Position numbers and translations under genes: made by a program. A stretch of 64,000 nucleotides of DNA, from the NCBI GenBank assembly GCA_963837655.1, contig CAWIOK010000002.1, positions 62,001-126,000 of the forward strand. The letters are read 5' to 3'. This DNA is from CAVVSD01 sp963837655. GTDB taxonomy: Bacteria; Actinomycetota; Thermoleophilia; Solirubrobacterales; Solirubrobacteraceae. Positions 36,885-45,822 of the stretch are shown piece after piece (position 1 is the first letter of the stretch; each line of letters begins with the position of its first letter). Under the pieces are notes generated by a model, which saw only the letters and a list, made by a program, of their open reading frames with translations, ran no database searches and was not told the origin of the DNA.

Positions 36885-37847
36885 ATGGCGAACCGGATCG
36901 GCGCCAAGCTGAAGCGGCCACGATGGGCGCCCAACGGCTCCTCCAATGGTCGTATCGACGGCGCAAGCCGCCTGGAGGACCTGGTCGTGATCACCGGCTT
37001 CTCGGGAGCCGGGAAGTCCACGGCGATGAACGTCTTCGAGGACGCCGGCTACTTCTGCATCGACAACCTCCCGCCGGAGATGATCCGGTCGCTCGTGGAG
37101 CTGTTCGTGCACGAGGGCTCCAAGGTCGAGCGAGCGGCGATCGTCAGCGACGTGCGCGGAGGCGACTACTTCGACGCGCTCCGTGCCGTCCTGGAGGAGC
37201 TCCCGGGCATGGGTGTCCGCTACCGCGTCCTGTTCCTCGATGCGGACGAGCTGACGCTCCTCAACCGCTACAAGGAGACGCGGCGCCGCCATCCCGTCGC
37301 GCCCCACGGGTCGATCGCCACCGGCATCTCGACCGAGCGCGACCGGCTCGAGCCGCTGAAGGAGCTCGCCGACGCCGTGGTCGACACGAGCGGCCTGAAG
37401 GCCAGCACGCTGCGCAGGCGGATCGCGGACGAGTTCCTGCCGCGCCACGAGGCGGTGCGCCTCGCGGTGACGTTCCAGAGCTTCGGCTTCAAGCACGGCC
37501 CGCCGCGCGACGCCGATCTCGTCTTCGACGTCCGCTTCCTCCCCAACCCGCACTGGGAGCCCGCGCTGCGCGACCTGACCGGCCACGACACCCGCGTCGT
37601 CGAGTACGTCGCGCGCGGCGGCAAGCTGGAGGAGTTCTACGACCGCATCTTCCCGCTGCTCGACTTCCTCCTCCCGGAGTACAAGGCGGAGGGGAAGGCG
37701 CACCTCGCCATCGCGTTCGGGTGCACTGGCGGCCGCCACCGCTCCGTGGCGATCGCCGAGCACCTCGCCGACCGCTACCGCGACAACGACGAGCTCTGGA
37801 TCGAGGTCACGCATCGCGACGTGGCCATCGCGCCTGAGCGGGCCTGA
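36885..37847 (+). CDS. rapZ: RapZ/YvcJ-type nucleotide-binding RNase adapter protein
   Basis: A 320-residue P-loop protein. Walker A is GFSGAGKSTAMN near residue 38, followed by FEDAGYFCIDNLPPEMI, DVRGGDYF and the conserved C-terminal block IAFGCTGGRHRSVAIAEHLA. In E. coli RapZ directs RNase E to the GlmZ sRNA; in Gram-positives the homologue YvcJ hydrolyses GTP and its role is less clear. In most actinobacteria yvcK and whiA follow directly; here neither is present and gap is next. Confidence 0.95.
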   Translation: MANRIGAKLKRPRWAPNGSSNGRIDGASRLEDLVVITGFSGAGKSTAMNVFEDAGYFCIDNLPPEMIRSLVELFVHEGSKVERAAIVSDVRGGDYFDALRAVLEELPGMGVRYRVLFLDADELTLLNRYKETRRRHPVAPHGSIATGISTERDRLEPLKELADAVVDTSGLKASTLRRRIADEFLPRHEAVRLAVTFQSFGFKHGPPRDADLVFDVRFLPNPHWEPALRDLTGHDTRVVEYVARGGKLEEFYDRIFPLLDFLLPEYKAEGKAHLAIAFGCTGGRHRSVAIAEHLADRYRDNDELWIEVTHRDVAIAPERA

Positions 37848-37851
37848 CCGA

Positions 37852-37895
37852 CGAACGCTTCGCGTTCGCTCTGGCAGAAGCTCCGCCTCTGCCAG
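37852..37895. repeat. two adjacent perfect hairpins after rapZ
   Basis: CGAACGC-TTC-GCGTTCG (37852-37868, 7-bp stem, 3-base loop) is followed immediately by CTGGCAGA/TCTGCCAG (37871-37895, 8-bp stem, 9-base loop). They begin 4 bases after the rapZ stop. The layout resembles the paired short-loop hairpins after pgk and in front of the kinase gene, so this looks like a member of a dispersed palindromic family; they may also stop or stabilise the transcript before gap. Confidence 0.6.
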
Positions 37896-37962
37896 GCGCG
37901 TCGTCGCGGCGCGGGGGGTTAGGGTGGAGCGTCCGACTTGAGAGGAAAGGAACGCTTCCGAC

Positions 37963-38978
<1,016 letters not shown>

Positions 38979-38982
<4 letters not shown>

Positions 38983-40109
38983 GGACCCTCTCCGACCTCG
39001 GCGAGGTCAGCGGTCAACGGGTCTTCGTCCGCGTCGACTTCAACGTCCCGCTCGACGCCGGAACGATCACCGACGACACGCGGATCCGCGCCGCGCTGCC
39101 GACGCTGCGCAAGCTGCGCGAGCAGGGCGCGCGGCTCGTGCTCGCGAGCCATCTGGGACGCCCCAAGGGTCCCGATCCGTCGCTGTCCCTGGAGCCGGTG
39201 CGGGTGCGGCTGGAGGAGCTGCTGGGCGAGCCGGTCGTGTTCGCGCCGACGCTCGACGACGTGCCCGACGGCGACGTCGTGCTGCTCGAGAACGTCCGCT
39301 TCGATGCGGGGGAGACCAAGGACGACCCGGAGCTGGCCGCGCGTTACCGGGCGCTCGCCGATGCCTACGTCGACGACGCGTTCGGCGCCGCCCACCGCGC
39401 GCACGCCTCGACGCACGCCGCGGCGCGATTGTTCGACCGGCGCGTCGCGGGACTGCTGCTGGAGCGCGAGGTGGCGACGCTGACGTCGATCCTCGCCGAC
39501 CCGGGCCGCCCGTTCGTCGCGGTCGTCGGGGGCGCGAAGGTCACCGACAAGATCGGCGTGCTGGAGACGTTCCTCGAGGTGGCCGACGAGGTGCTCATCG
39601 GTGGAGCGATGGCGTTCCCGTTCCTGGCCGCGCAGGGCCACGACGTCGGCGACTCGCTCAACGCCCCCGAGGACGCCGAGCCCGCCCGCAGGCTGCTGGA
39701 GGACCCGAAGCTGCGCCTGCCGGTCGACCTGGTGCTCGGTCGGGCGTTCTCGGCGGACACCGAGCGTCGCGAGCTCGACGGCGTCGACGTTCCCGCCGGC
39801 TGGATGGGCCTCGACATCGGCCCGCAGACCGCCGAGGCCTACGTCGCCGCCGTGCGACGCGCGGCCACCGTGTTCTGGAACGGGCCGATGGGCGCGTTCG
39901 AGCTCGAGCCGTTCGCGTCGGGCACCGAGCAGGTCGCGCGCGCGGTCGCCGCGTCGTCGGGCACTACGGTTGTCGGAGGAGGCGACTCGGTCGCCGCGAT
40001 CACGAAGTTCGGGTTGCAGGACGAGGTGACGCACGTGTCCACCGGAGGCGGCGCGTCCCTCGAACTGATCGAGGGGAAGACCCTGCCCGGCGTGGAGGTT
40101 CTGGCATGA
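38979..40109 (+). CDS. pgk: phosphoglycerate kinase
   Basis: A 376-residue kinase, slightly short of the usual 390-400. The N-terminal substrate domain shows VFVRVDFNVPLDAGTITDDT, RLVLASHLGRPKG and VLLENVRFDAGETKDDP; the nucleotide domain has FVAVVGGAKVTDKIGVLETF and the closing VVGGGDSVAAITKFG with THVSTGGGASLELIEG. GTG 38979 overlaps the gap stop by 4 bases. Its own stop is overlapped by a mini-ORF that leads to tpiA. Confidence 0.96.
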
Positions 40110-40177
40110 GCTGCGCTCATGCCGGCGAGAACGTCGCAGAGCGACGTTCTCGTGGGTCGAGTGAGGAGAAGGAATGA
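40106..40177 (+). CDS. 23-aa mini-ORF bridging pgk and tpiA
   Basis: An in-frame mini-ORF of 24 codons starts with an ATG that overlaps the pgk stop (ATGA at 40106) and ends with a TGA that overlaps the tpiA start (ATGA at 40174). It begins MSCAHAGENVAERRS. Two perfect hairpins lie inside it: ATGAGC-TGC-GCTCAT (40106-40120) and a 12-bp stem CGAGAACGTCGC with 3-base loop (40126-40152). The tpiA ribosome-binding site GAGGAGAAGG is also inside. I read it as a coupling device that lets ribosomes run from pgk into tpiA; the peptide itself may have no function. Confidence 0.45.
   Translation: MSCAHAGENVAERRSRGSSEEKE
40126..40152. repeat. perfect 12-bp hairpin with 3-base loop between pgk and tpiA
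   Basis: CGAGAACGTCGC, loop AGA, GCGACGTTCTCG. It sits 22 bases before the tpiA start and is preceded directly by a 6-bp hairpin over the pgk stop codon. No T tract follows, so it is not a typical terminator. Confidence 0.7.
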
Positions 40178-40935
40178 GCCGCACCCCGTACATCGCGGGC
40201 AACTGGAAGATGTACAAGACCGCCGCGGAGGCCGAGGCCTACGTGAAGGCCTTCGCACCGCTGGTGCGAGGCGTCGACGGCGTCGACATCGCCCTGTGCG
40301 TGCCGTTCACGACGCTGGGGAGGTGCGTGGAGCACGCGGCCGGCACCGGCATCGGCGTCTTCGCGCAGAACATGCACGAGGCGCCGGAGGGCGCGTTCAC
40401 GGGCGAGGTGTCCGCGCGCATGCTCGCCGAGCTTGGCATCGACGGCGTGCTGCTCGGGCACTCCGAGCGGCGCCAGCTCTTCGGCGAGACCGACCGGGCG
40501 CTTCAGCACAAGCTGCCGGCGGCGCTGGCGGCCGGGTTCCATCCGATCCTCTGCGTGGGCGAGACCGAGGAGGAGCGCGAGCGCGGCGACACCGAGCGCC
40601 GGCTACGGCACCAGGTACAGGAGGCGTTGCACGGCCTCGGGCCCGACGAGATCGCCAAGATCACGATCGCCTACGAGCCGATCTGGGCGATCGGCACCGG
40701 CAAGGTCGCGACGCCCGAGCAGGCGCAGGAGGCGATCGGGTTCGTCCGTGCGCTCGTCGGCGACAGGGCGAAGTCCGCGGCCGACGTCGTGCGGGTCCTG
40801 TACGGCGGTTCGGTCAAGGCGGAGAACGCCGCCGAGCTCATCGCCCTGCCGGACGTCGACGGCGCCCTTGTGGGCGGCGCATCGCTCGATCCCGAGTCGT
40901 TCGCCGCGATCATCAGGGCAGCTGCGGGGGGCTGA
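40174..40935 (+). CDS. tpiA: triosephosphate isomerase
   Basis: A 253-residue TIM barrel. The substrate Asn/Lys are in AGNWKMYK at the N-terminus, the electrophilic His in LLGHSERRQLFGE, the catalytic Glu in IAYEPIWAIGTG and the phosphate-gripping loop in VLYGGSVKAENA and DGALVGGASLD. GAGGAGAAGG precedes the start. It continues the gap-pgk operon. Confidence 0.97.
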   Translation: MSRTPYIAGNWKMYKTAAEAEAYVKAFAPLVRGVDGVDIALCVPFTTLGRCVEHAAGTGIGVFAQNMHEAPEGAFTGEVSARMLAELGIDGVLLGHSERRQLFGETDRALQHKLPAALAAGFHPILCVGETEEERERGDTERRLRHQVQEALHGLGPDEIAKITIAYEPIWAIGTGKVATPEQAQEAIGFVRALVGDRAKSAADVVRVLYGGSVKAENAAELIALPDVDGALVGGASLDPESFAAIIRAAAGG

Positions 40936-40940
40936 GCCTC

Positions 40941-42458
40941 GTGGACCCCCTTCCGTCCGCGGTCCTCGTCGTCCTCGACGGTTGGGGCATCGCCCCCGAC
41001 GGACCGGGCAACGCCGTCTCGCTCGCCGAGACGCCGGTCTTCGACGATCTCTGGGCCCGGTACCCGCACACGACCCTGACGGCCAGCGGCGGCGCGGTCG
41101 GGCTGCCGGACGGGCAGATGGGCAACAGCGAGGTCGGCCACCTGAACCTCGGCGCCGGAGCAGTCATCAGGCAGGACCTCACGCGCATCGACGAGGCCGT
41201 CGCCGACGGCTCGCTGCTGGAGAACGACGTGCTGCGCAGCGCCTTCGAGGACGCGGAGCGCGTGCACCTCCTCGGCCTCGTGTCCGACGGCGGCGTGCAC
41301 TCGGGACCCAAGCACGTCGAGGCACTGGTGCGGATGGCGGCGGAGCTCGGCGTGCCCGACCTCGTCGTCCACGCGTTCACCGACGGCCGCGACACGTCGC
41401 CGACCGGCGCGGAGCGGTTCGTCGGAGAGCTGGAGAGCTGGCTGGCCGCGGCGGGCAACGGCCGCGTCGGGTCGGTCATCGGGCGCTACTACGCGATGGA
41501 CCGCGACAAGCGCTGGGATCGCACGCAGCTCGCCTACGACCTCCTCGTGCACGGCAAGGGCGAGCACGCCGCGGCGACGGGCGTGCAGGCCGTGCGCGCC
41601 GCCTACGGGCGCGACGAGACCGACGAGTTCATCGCCGCGACGACGGTCGGCGACGAGGCCCGCATCCGTCCCGGCGACTCCGTCATCGCCTTCAACTTCC
41701 GCCCCGACCGCATGCGCGAGCTCACGCTGGCGCTCGCCGATCCCGCGTTCACCGACGTCGACCGGGGCGGCGCGGAGCCGGTCGACAGGTACGTGAGCCT
41801 CACGGAGTACGAGGCGGACTGGCCCTACCCGGTCGCGTTCCCGCCGGCGCGGCCGAAGGTGACGCTGCCCAAGGTGATCGCCGGCACCGGCGGTCGTCAG
41901 CTGCACGTGGCGGAGACGGAGAAGTACCCGCACGTGACGTACTTCTTCGGCGGCGGCGACGAGGACCCGGAGCAGGGCGAGGAGCGTGCGCTCGTGCCGT
42001 CTCCGCGCGACGTGCCGACCTACGACTTCAAGCCCGAGATGAGCGCGCGGGAGGCGGCCGCGGCGTTCGTCGACGCGTGGCGTGGCGGCGCCTTCACGTT
42101 CGGGATCATCAACTTCGCCAACCCGGACATGGTCGGCCACACGGGCGTCATCCCCGCCGCGGTCACCGCGATCGAGACGGTCGACGCCTGCCTCGGCGAC
42201 GTCGTGCGGGTCGTCCAGGAGTCCGGGGGCGCGCTGCTCATCACCGCCGACCACGGCAACGCGGACGAGATGCTCGAGGACGACGGCTCGCCCGACACGG
42301 CGCACTCCCTGAACCCGGTGCCGGTCGTGGTCACGGTCGAGGGCGCGGAGCTGGACCCGGACGGCGGCGTGCTCGCCGACGTCGCTCCGACGATCCTGGA
42401 GATGCTCGGCATCGACCAGCCGCCGGAGATGACAGGTCGCTCCCTGATCGTGGGGTAG
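40941..42458 (+). CDS. gpmI: 2,3-bisphosphoglycerate-independent phosphoglycerate mutase
   Basis: A 505-residue, manganese-dependent alkaline-phosphatase-fold enzyme interconverting 3- and 2-phosphoglycerate. The N-terminal metal site is in VLVVLDGWGIAPDG, the phosphorylated Ser in QMGNSEVGHLNLGAG, substrate residues in SDGGVHSGPKHVEAL and FTDGRDTSPTG, and C-terminal metal ligands in NPDMVGHTG and ITADHGNADEM. GTG 40941 follows the tpiA stop by 5 bases. It completes a four-enzyme lower-glycolysis operon. Confidence 0.96.
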   Translation: MDPLPSAVLVVLDGWGIAPDGPGNAVSLAETPVFDDLWARYPHTTLTASGGAVGLPDGQMGNSEVGHLNLGAGAVIRQDLTRIDEAVADGSLLENDVLRSAFEDAERVHLLGLVSDGGVHSGPKHVEALVRMAAELGVPDLVVHAFTDGRDTSPTGAERFVGELESWLAAAGNGRVGSVIGRYYAMDRDKRWDRTQLAYDLLVHGKGEHAAATGVQAVRAAYGRDETDEFIAATTVGDEARIRPGDSVIAFNFRPDRMRELTLALADPAFTDVDRGGAEPVDRYVSLTEYEADWPYPVAFPPARPKVTLPKVIAGTGGRQLHVAETEKYPHVTYFFGGGDEDPEQGEERALVPSPRDVPTYDFKPEMSAREAAAAFVDAWRGGAFTFGIINFANPDMVGHTGVIPAAVTAIETVDACLGDVVRVVQESGGALLITADHGNADEMLEDDGSPDTAHSLNPVPVVVTVEGAELDPDGGVLADVAPTILEMLGIDQPPEMTGRSLIVG

Positions 42459-42491
42459 GCCGCCATCGAACTGGCGGCGGCAGCGCTTGCC

Positions 42492-43190
42492 GTGCTCGCG
42501 GGCGGAGTGCTGCAGTCCGCGACCGGGTTCGGGTTCTCGATGCTCACGAGCCCGCTGCTTCTGGCGCTGCTCGGGCCCGAGCAGGCGGTGACGGCGAGCA
42601 GCATCCTGGGGCTCATGCTCAGCGGCGTGCTGCTCGCGGGTGAGGGGCGGCGGCCTGTGATCGTCCGCCACGACGCCGTGACGCTCGTCGTGTGCAGCAT
42701 CCCGGGCCTTGCCATCGGGGCGATCGCGGTGAGCACGCTCTCGGTGCAGGTGCTCACGCTCGTCATGGCCGTCGGCGTGTTCACGGGCCTCGTGCTGCGG
42801 GTCCGGGCGCGCCGCTCGCCCCCGCGCGAGGTGCGGTCGTGGTCGGCTCCAGTGGCGGGCCTGCTGAGCGGGGTTCTGAGCACATCGACCGGCATCAGCG
42901 GGCCGCCGCTCATCTTCCACCTCCTGGCCCGCGGGCTGTCGCCGGCGGTCATGCGCGACACGCTCGCGGCGATCTTCCTGTCGCTCGGCGCGATCGGCCT
43001 GATCGCGCTGGCGATCGCCGGGAGCCTGCAGGTCCCCGACGGGATGCCGCTGCTGCTCGCGGTCGCGCTCGTGGGGCAGGTCACGGGCCGCCGGCTGTTC
43101 GCGCGTATGAGCTCGGGGACGTACGAGCCGGTCGTGCTCGGGGTGCTGTCGCTGGCCTCGACGGCGGCGCTGGTGTCGGCCTTCCTCTAG
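42492..43190 (+). CDS. TauE/SafE family sulfite/anion exporter-like permease
   Basis: An eight-helix membrane protein of about 232 residues in the TauE/SafE family. The two repeat motifs are GGVLQSATGFGFSMLTSPLL and LLSGVLSTSTGISGPPLIFH. The substrate is probably a sulfur-containing anion. The start is uncertain: after the gpmI stop the frame stays open and coding-like for 33 bases but has no ATG, GTG or TTG until GTG 42492, so either the short form is used or an unusual start (ATC 42465 or CTG 42471) begins the first helix. Confidence 0.82.
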   Translation: MLAGGVLQSATGFGFSMLTSPLLLALLGPEQAVTASSILGLMLSGVLLAGEGRRPVIVRHDAVTLVVCSIPGLAIGAIAVSTLSVQVLTLVMAVGVFTGLVLRVRARRSPPREVRSWSAPVAGLLSGVLSTSTGISGPPLIFHLLARGLSPAVMRDTLAAIFLSLGAIGLIALAIAGSLQVPDGMPLLLAVALVGQVTGRRLFARMSSGTYEPVVLGVLSLASTAALVSAFL

Positions 43191-44101
43191 CCCCGGGGAT
43201 CGGGCAGCGGCGTCAGCGTGCGCTCCAGCTGCTCGCGGCGGCCCTCGTGCTGCGGCGGCAGCTTCAGGGCGTGCCCGAGCGACTCGAGCCGCTCGTCGAA
43301 CGTGAAGCCGATGTCGCGCGAGGCGAGCTCGAAGAGCACGCCGGTCGGCAGGCGCTGGTAGACCGAGTGGAAGTACTGGCGGTCGATGATGGGCGTCGGG
43401 CGCCCGCCGGCGTCCATCAGCGCGCGGCGGAACGCGAGCAGCTCCTCGTCGTCGGCCGCGTTCCATGCGACGTGGTGCACGGAGCCCGCGCCCTCGCGGT
43501 GCGGCTCCCCGGGCGACGGGTCCCAGGCGATGCGTCCCCGGCGCCGTTCGCCCGCCGCCTCGAACACGCCCGGCCCGGTCTCGGTGAGACCGAGCGCGTC
43601 GAACGCGGGGCGCGCCGTCGCAAGGTCGCCCGCGGCGTACGCGCGCACCCCGTGGAACCCGCGCAGTGCATGCTCGGCCGGGACGTCCGGCGCGTCCGCG
43701 CGCAGGGGCGGATCGGGCACGTCGACGACCAGCAGCGCGTGGGCCAGGCCCTCGGGGTCCTCGAAGCGCAGCTCCCCGTCCTCCACGGTGCTCTCGACGC
43801 CGCCGGCCGCGAGCCGGTCGCGCCAGAACGCGATCGACGCCTCCGAGGCCACGCGCCACTCGATCCGATGGATCGCGCCCGCGCCGCGCTGCCCGGGCCC
43901 GACCCCCGGGAACTCGAAGAACGTGATGATGCTGCCCGGCGCGCCGACCTCGTCGCCGTAGTACAGGTGGTACACGTCCGGCGCGTCGAAGTTCACGGTC
44001 TTCTTCACGAGGCGCAGACCGAGCGACCCGGCGTAGAACTGGACGCTGCGCGGCGCGTCGCTCGTGATCGCGGTGATGTGGTGCAGCCCTTCGAGCCTCA
44101 T
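43187..44101 (-). CDS. ring-cleaving dioxygenase, MhqO-like VOC family protein
   Basis: A 304-residue protein with two vicinal-oxygen-chelate modules. The first begins MRLEGLHHITAITSDAPRSV and has LRLVKKTVNFDAPDVYHLYY and GSIITFFEFPG; the second has GAGSVHHVAWNAADDEE, IDRQYFHSVYQRLPTGVLFE. Metal ligands are the His of LHHITA and HHVAW and the Glu of LFELAS. In Bacillus the MhqO/MhqE group degrades quinone adducts. It is divergent from a MarR gene, the same arrangement as mhq genes with MhqR, which suggests quinone- or aldehyde-responsive control. Confidence 0.88.
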   Translation of the reverse strand: MRLEGLHHITAITSDAPRSVQFYAGSLGLRLVKKTVNFDAPDVYHLYYGDEVGAPGSIITFFEFPGVGPGQRGAGAIHRIEWRVASEASIAFWRDRLAAGGVESTVEDGELRFEDPEGLAHALLVVDVPDPPLRADAPDVPAEHALRGFHGVRAYAAGDLATARPAFDALGLTETGPGVFEAAGERRRGRIAWDPSPGEPHREGAGSVHHVAWNAADDEELLAFRRALMDAGGRPTPIIDRQYFHSVYQRLPTGVLFELASRDIGFTFDERLESLGHALKLPPQHEGRREQLERTLTPLPDPRG

Positions 44102-44173
44102 GTGCCATCGCAGACTCCCACACCGTGCCGATGATTGTCTGAGCAACGGACCACCGGATATCGTCATCCACAG

Positions 44174-44659
44174 ATGCCGACTCACGTCACACCCTCGGCG
44201 GGGGCGCAGCTGTCGCCCGGCGAGCTCCGCGCCTGGCGCGGGATGCTGCGAGTGCACAGCCGGCTGGTGAAGGTGCTCGACGCCCAACTGGACCGCGATC
44301 ACGGTCTCCCGCTGACCTCCTACGAGGTCCTCGTCCACCTCTCGGAGGCCGTCGGCGAGCGCATGCGCATGTGCGATCTCGCGGAGTCGATCCTCCTCAG
44401 CCGCAGCGGGCTCACGCGGCTCGTCGACCGCCTCGAGCGCGACGGGCTGCTCGAGCGCGTTGCCTGCTCGGACGACGCGCGCGGCTCGTTCGCGAAGCTG
44501 ACGCCGGCGGGGAGGACCAAGCTCGCGGAGGCGCGCGTCAGCCACCTCGAGGGCATCCGCTCGCTCTACCTCGACCACTTCTCCGACGTGGAGCTGGACA
44601 CGATCGGTCGTCTCTGGGAGCGCATCCTCCCGCACGAGGATCTGACCCGACTCGATTGA
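44174..44659 (+). CDS. MarR family regulator (MhqR-like context)
   Basis: A 161-residue MarR-type repressor. The HTH region reads MRMCDLAESILLSRSGLTRL, VDRLERDGLLERVACSDDAR, with a wing at GSFAKLTPAGRTKLAEAR and terminal dimerisation helix ELDTIGRLWERILPHED. ATG 44174 is taken; a TTG 39 bases upstream would add 13 residues without family similarity. It is divergent from the dioxygenase gene (72-base gap) and followed one base later by hsp20, so the three may share a regulon. Confidence 0.9.
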   Translation: MPTHVTPSAGAQLSPGELRAWRGMLRVHSRLVKVLDAQLDRDHGLPLTSYEVLVHLSEAVGERMRMCDLAESILLSRSGLTRLVDRLERDGLLERVACSDDARGSFAKLTPAGRTKLAEARVSHLEGIRSLYLDHFSDVELDTIGRLWERILPHEDLTRLD

Positions 44660-44660
44660 C

Positions 44661-45101
44661 ATGTTCTCGCTGCAGACCGAGATGAACCGCCTCCTCCAGA
44701 CGTTCTTCGAAGCGCCGGCCGGAGGCGGTGGTCTGCGTCGCTGGCATCCTGCGATGGACCTCGTGGAGACCGAGGACCACTTCGTCCTTCGTGCCGATCT
44801 TCCCGGCGTCGCCGAGAGCGACGTCAAGGTCGAGGTGGACGACAACCTCCTGACCATCTCCGGCGAGCGTCGCCACGAGGAGGAGGCCAAGCAGGGCGGC
44901 TACTACCGCATCGAGCGCGCGTCAGGCAGGTTCGCCCGCACCCTCACCCTCCCGGACGGCGTCGACGCCGAAGCCGTGCAGGCCAGGTTCGACAGAGGCG
45001 TCCTCGAGGTCCGCATCCCGAAGCCCGCGGAGCGCAGGCCCCGGCGGGTCGCGATCGACGTCGGCGACCCCCCGGCCACCATCGAGACCGAGCGGTCCTA
45101 G
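44661..45101 (+). CDS. Hsp20/alpha-crystallin small heat-shock protein
   Basis: A 146-residue holdase. The alpha-crystallin domain spans about residues 33-125 (AMDLVETEDHFVLRADLPGV, DVKVEVDDNLLTISGERRHE, YRIERASGRFARTLTLPDGV) and ends with the IXI-type motif EVRIPKPA that binds neighbouring subunits. The short N-terminus MFSLQTEMNRLLQTFF is typical. It starts one base after the MarR stop. Confidence 0.93.
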   Translation: MFSLQTEMNRLLQTFFEAPAGGGGLRRWHPAMDLVETEDHFVLRADLPGVAESDVKVEVDDNLLTISGERRHEEEAKQGGYYRIERASGRFARTLTLPDGVDAEAVQARFDRGVLEVRIPKPAERRPRRVAIDVGDPPATIETERS

Positions 45102-45721
45102 TCCCGAGGTTTCGCCAAGCGAGGCGCCGAGGGCAACCGGGGCGCCTCGCGGTTGCGCATGCCGTCGAGCACCATCTCGAGGTACCGGCGCCCGCCGGCC
45201 TCCCCGAAGCTCTCCAGCACGGCGCTCATGCCGCACATCATCAGGCCCACATCCGTAGCGACGAGATCGCGCCGTGCGACCCCTGCCTCCTGCGCCGCCA
45301 CAAGCAGCTGGCCGCTGACCTTCATGAGGCCGGTGTCGATCGACACGTCGACGAACGACTCCGCCGGCTGGGTCGAGATGACCTGCGTCAGCCCCCGGTC
45401 GCGGATGTGCGTCTCCGCGCACGCGCGGACGTAGCCGGTGAACCCTGCCCAGCCGTCCGTCTCGGCCTCCGCGAGGAACTCGGGCGCCATCGCCGTCATC
45501 GCCTCCATCTTGTCGACGACCATCGCGCGCACGAGCGCGTCCTTCGTCGGGAAGTGGCGGTAGACGGTGCCCACGCCGACGCCGGCGCGACGAGCGACGT
45601 CCTCCATCTGCGCGTCGAGACCGAGCTCCGAGAACGCCTCACGTGCGGCCGCGACGATCTTGTCGCGGTTGCGCTGCGCGTCGGCACGGAGAGGACGTGC
45701 GGCTGTGTCGGGTGTGGTCAT
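45098..45721 (-). CDS. TetR family transcriptional regulator
   Basis: A 207-residue TetR-type repressor with the HTH in residues 15-60 (RDKIVAAAREAFSELGLDAQ, EDVARRAGVGVGTVYRHFPT, KDALVRAMV). The ligand domain includes a cap of helices ending in a Pro/Arg-rich tail. It is divergent from the DHA2 exporter gene, and the intergenic region contains a near-perfect 20-bp palindrome that is the expected operator. It shares a CTAG tail overlap with hsp20. Confidence 0.93.
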   Translation of the reverse strand: MTTPDTAARPLRADAQRNRDKIVAAAREAFSELGLDAQMEDVARRAGVGVGTVYRHFPTKDALVRAMVVDKMEAMTAMAPEFLAEAETDGWAGFTGYVRACAETHIRDRGLTQVISTQPAESFVDVSIDTGLMKVSGQLLVAAQEAGVARRDLVATDVGLMMCGMSAVLESFGEAGGRRYLEMVLDGMRNREAPRLPSAPRLAKPRD

Positions 45722-45734
45722 CTCGTGATGAGGT

Positions 45735-45754
45735 GGAAGTGGAATTCCGCTTCC
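45735..45754. promoter_or_regulatory. probable TetR operator
   Basis: GGAAGTGGAATTCCGCTTCC is symmetric at 18 of 20 positions and lies between the divergent TetR and MFS genes, 13 bases from the TetR start. A related half-site, GGAACTTCGCTTC, occurs about 25 bases further towards the MFS gene. Size and position match TetR-family operators. Confidence 0.7.
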
Positions 45755-45822
45755 GCTATGGTCCTCCTGACCCGGAACCGGAACTTCGCTTCATCTTACC
45801 CGACCGCAGGAGCCTCATCCGC

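Noticed and set aside
44135..44146. TTGTCTGAGCAA as MarR operator
   Set aside because: Only 6 of 12 positions are symmetric; no better palindrome was found in the 72-base gap.
40671..44171. A minus-strand open frame of over 1100 codons antisense to tpiA, gpmI and tauE
   Set aside because: Low-complexity composition and full overlap with glycolytic genes whose catalytic motifs are intact.
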